Shown piece after piece: positions 20,491 to 20,970 of a DNA stretch of 20,970 nt (position 1 is the first letter of the stretch; each line of letters opens with the position of its first letter). A model generated the notes under the pieces. That model made no database searches and was not told the origin of the DNA. It saw nothing but the letters and a program-made list of their open reading frames with translations. Made by a program: the position numbers and the translations under genes. Source of the DNA: a virus; IMG/VR virus record IMGVR_UViG_3300031857_001667, positions 1-20,970 of that record, one strand, 5' to 3'.

Positions 20491-20970
20491 TGAAAATACG
20501 TTGTTCAGCATTGGGGCGGTTAATGACCGCTCCACGCACCAAGACCGAGACATTAAGCAAAACAGCAAAGAGTTACATACAAGAACTTGTTTTAGAAGAA
20601 AAATTTGGCATTAAAAAAGAGTTTAGTTCACGTTACACGGACAAAGGTTTACAATGCGAAGACGAAGCAATAAGTTTAGTAAACGATGTTTTAAGTTTAG
20701 GGTTTATATTTAAGAACGAAGAACATTTTAACAACGATTGGATAACAGGAACACCCGACGTAAACACGAATGAAATTTTACTTGATATTAAATGCAGTTA
20801 CGAAGCTCACACGTTTCCGTTCTTTGAAGACGAAATACCAACTAAAGATTATTACTATCAATTACAGGGTTATATGTGGCTAACAGGCAAGACCGAAGCG
20901 TTGTTATGTTATTGTTTAGTAAATACACCTTTAGAAATAGTTGAAGACGAAATTAGACGTGAACATTGGA
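20490..20970 (+). CDS. YqaJ/lambda-type exonuclease, 3' truncated
   Basis: The frame runs off the window end after 160 residues. MKIRCSALGRLMTAPRTK is the usual start of YqaJ-like viral recombinases. The nuclease core shows KGLQCEDEAI (52-61, E57), ITGTPDVNTNEILLDIKCS (85-103, with D90, D99 and K101 as the D...DxK metal site) and YYYQLQGYMWLTG (121-133, Q124). This PD-(D/E)XK enzyme digests one strand of a duplex end and gives the single strand that ERF anneals. The ATG at 20490 overlaps the preceding stop by one base. An in-frame ATG at 20478 would add four residues. Confidence 0.9.
   Translation, partial: MKIRCSALGRLMTAPRTKTETLSKTAKSYIQELVLEEKFGIKKEFSSRYTDKGLQCEDEAISLVNDVLSLGFIFKNEEHFNNDWITGTPDVNTNEILLDIKCSYEAHTFPFFEDEIPTKDYYYQLQGYMWLTGKTEALLCYCLVNTPLEIVEDEIRREHW

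Overview
The window is a stretch of an AT-rich tailed-phage genome (Caudoviricetes) or an intact prophage, most likely infecting a member of the Bacteroidetes and plausibly a Flavobacterium-like host. Four things point there. All genes lie on the + strand, packed with 1-29 bp overlaps or short A-rich gaps. Gene starts lack Shine-Dalgarno sequences and instead have A-rich leaders. The non-coding gaps carry the Bacteroidetes -7 promoter element TAnnTTTG. The protein families are those typical of Bacteroidetes phages (XkdF-type prohead protease, DUF6712-like connector, cysteine-rich Ig-like virion protein, M15 endolysin, NinG, ERF). No integrase, terminase, reverse transcriptase, tRNA or CRISPR array is visible, so temperate or lytic lifestyle cannot be decided here.

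Layout. 1-1769: C-terminal part of a tail tape measure protein, cut by the window edge. 1808-8211: head module, comprising prohead protease, two small helical proteins flanking a 45-residue basic protein, scaffold-like protein, major capsid protein, a tail-tube-like virion protein, a small beta-rich protein, a portal with a long C-terminal extension and a connector. Intrinsic terminators follow the capsid gene and the tube-like gene. 8199-10405: a tiny overlapping ORF, an Ig-like virion protein, a tail fibre with a DUF1566/C-type-lectin-like tip, and a 49-residue ORF. 10409-11862: lysis cassette, made of a small two-TM protein, holin, M15 endolysin and a lipoprotein with a C-terminal TM segment that looks like a one-piece spanin. 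11869-12906: calcineurin-type phosphoesterase.

12907-13197 is a regulatory gap with a promoter, a terminator only about 60 nt further on, two tandem TTGTNACAA dyads one helical turn apart, an AT-rich inverted repeat and a second promoter. It opens the early region: small ORFs (13198-14358), a DnaA-domain-IV-like DNA-binding protein, a second non-coding gap (14712-14859) with interleaved complementary arms ending in a terminator-like hairpin, then a winged-helix replication protein and a DnaB/Twinkle-like helicase. After these come a coiled-coil protein, two adjacent DNA methyltransferases of different classes, NinG and a PD-(D/E)XK nuclease. A third promoter, sharing a 20-nt core with the one at 13158, starts a recombination operon: ERF annealase, an unknown basic protein and a YqaJ/lambda-type exonuclease cut by the window edge.

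How it fits together: the early genes load a helicase, replicate DNA, and process it by exonuclease plus single-strand annealing plus NinG. They also methylate it, while the genome appears to contain no GATC site at all. The late genes build the capsid and tail and release particles through holin, endolysin and spanin. The most unusual signals are the pseudoknot or attenuator-like RNA before the replication genes, the compact promoter/terminator/dyad region at 12.9-13.2 kb, the direct repeat bracketing a methyltransferase gene, and the complete absence of GATC.
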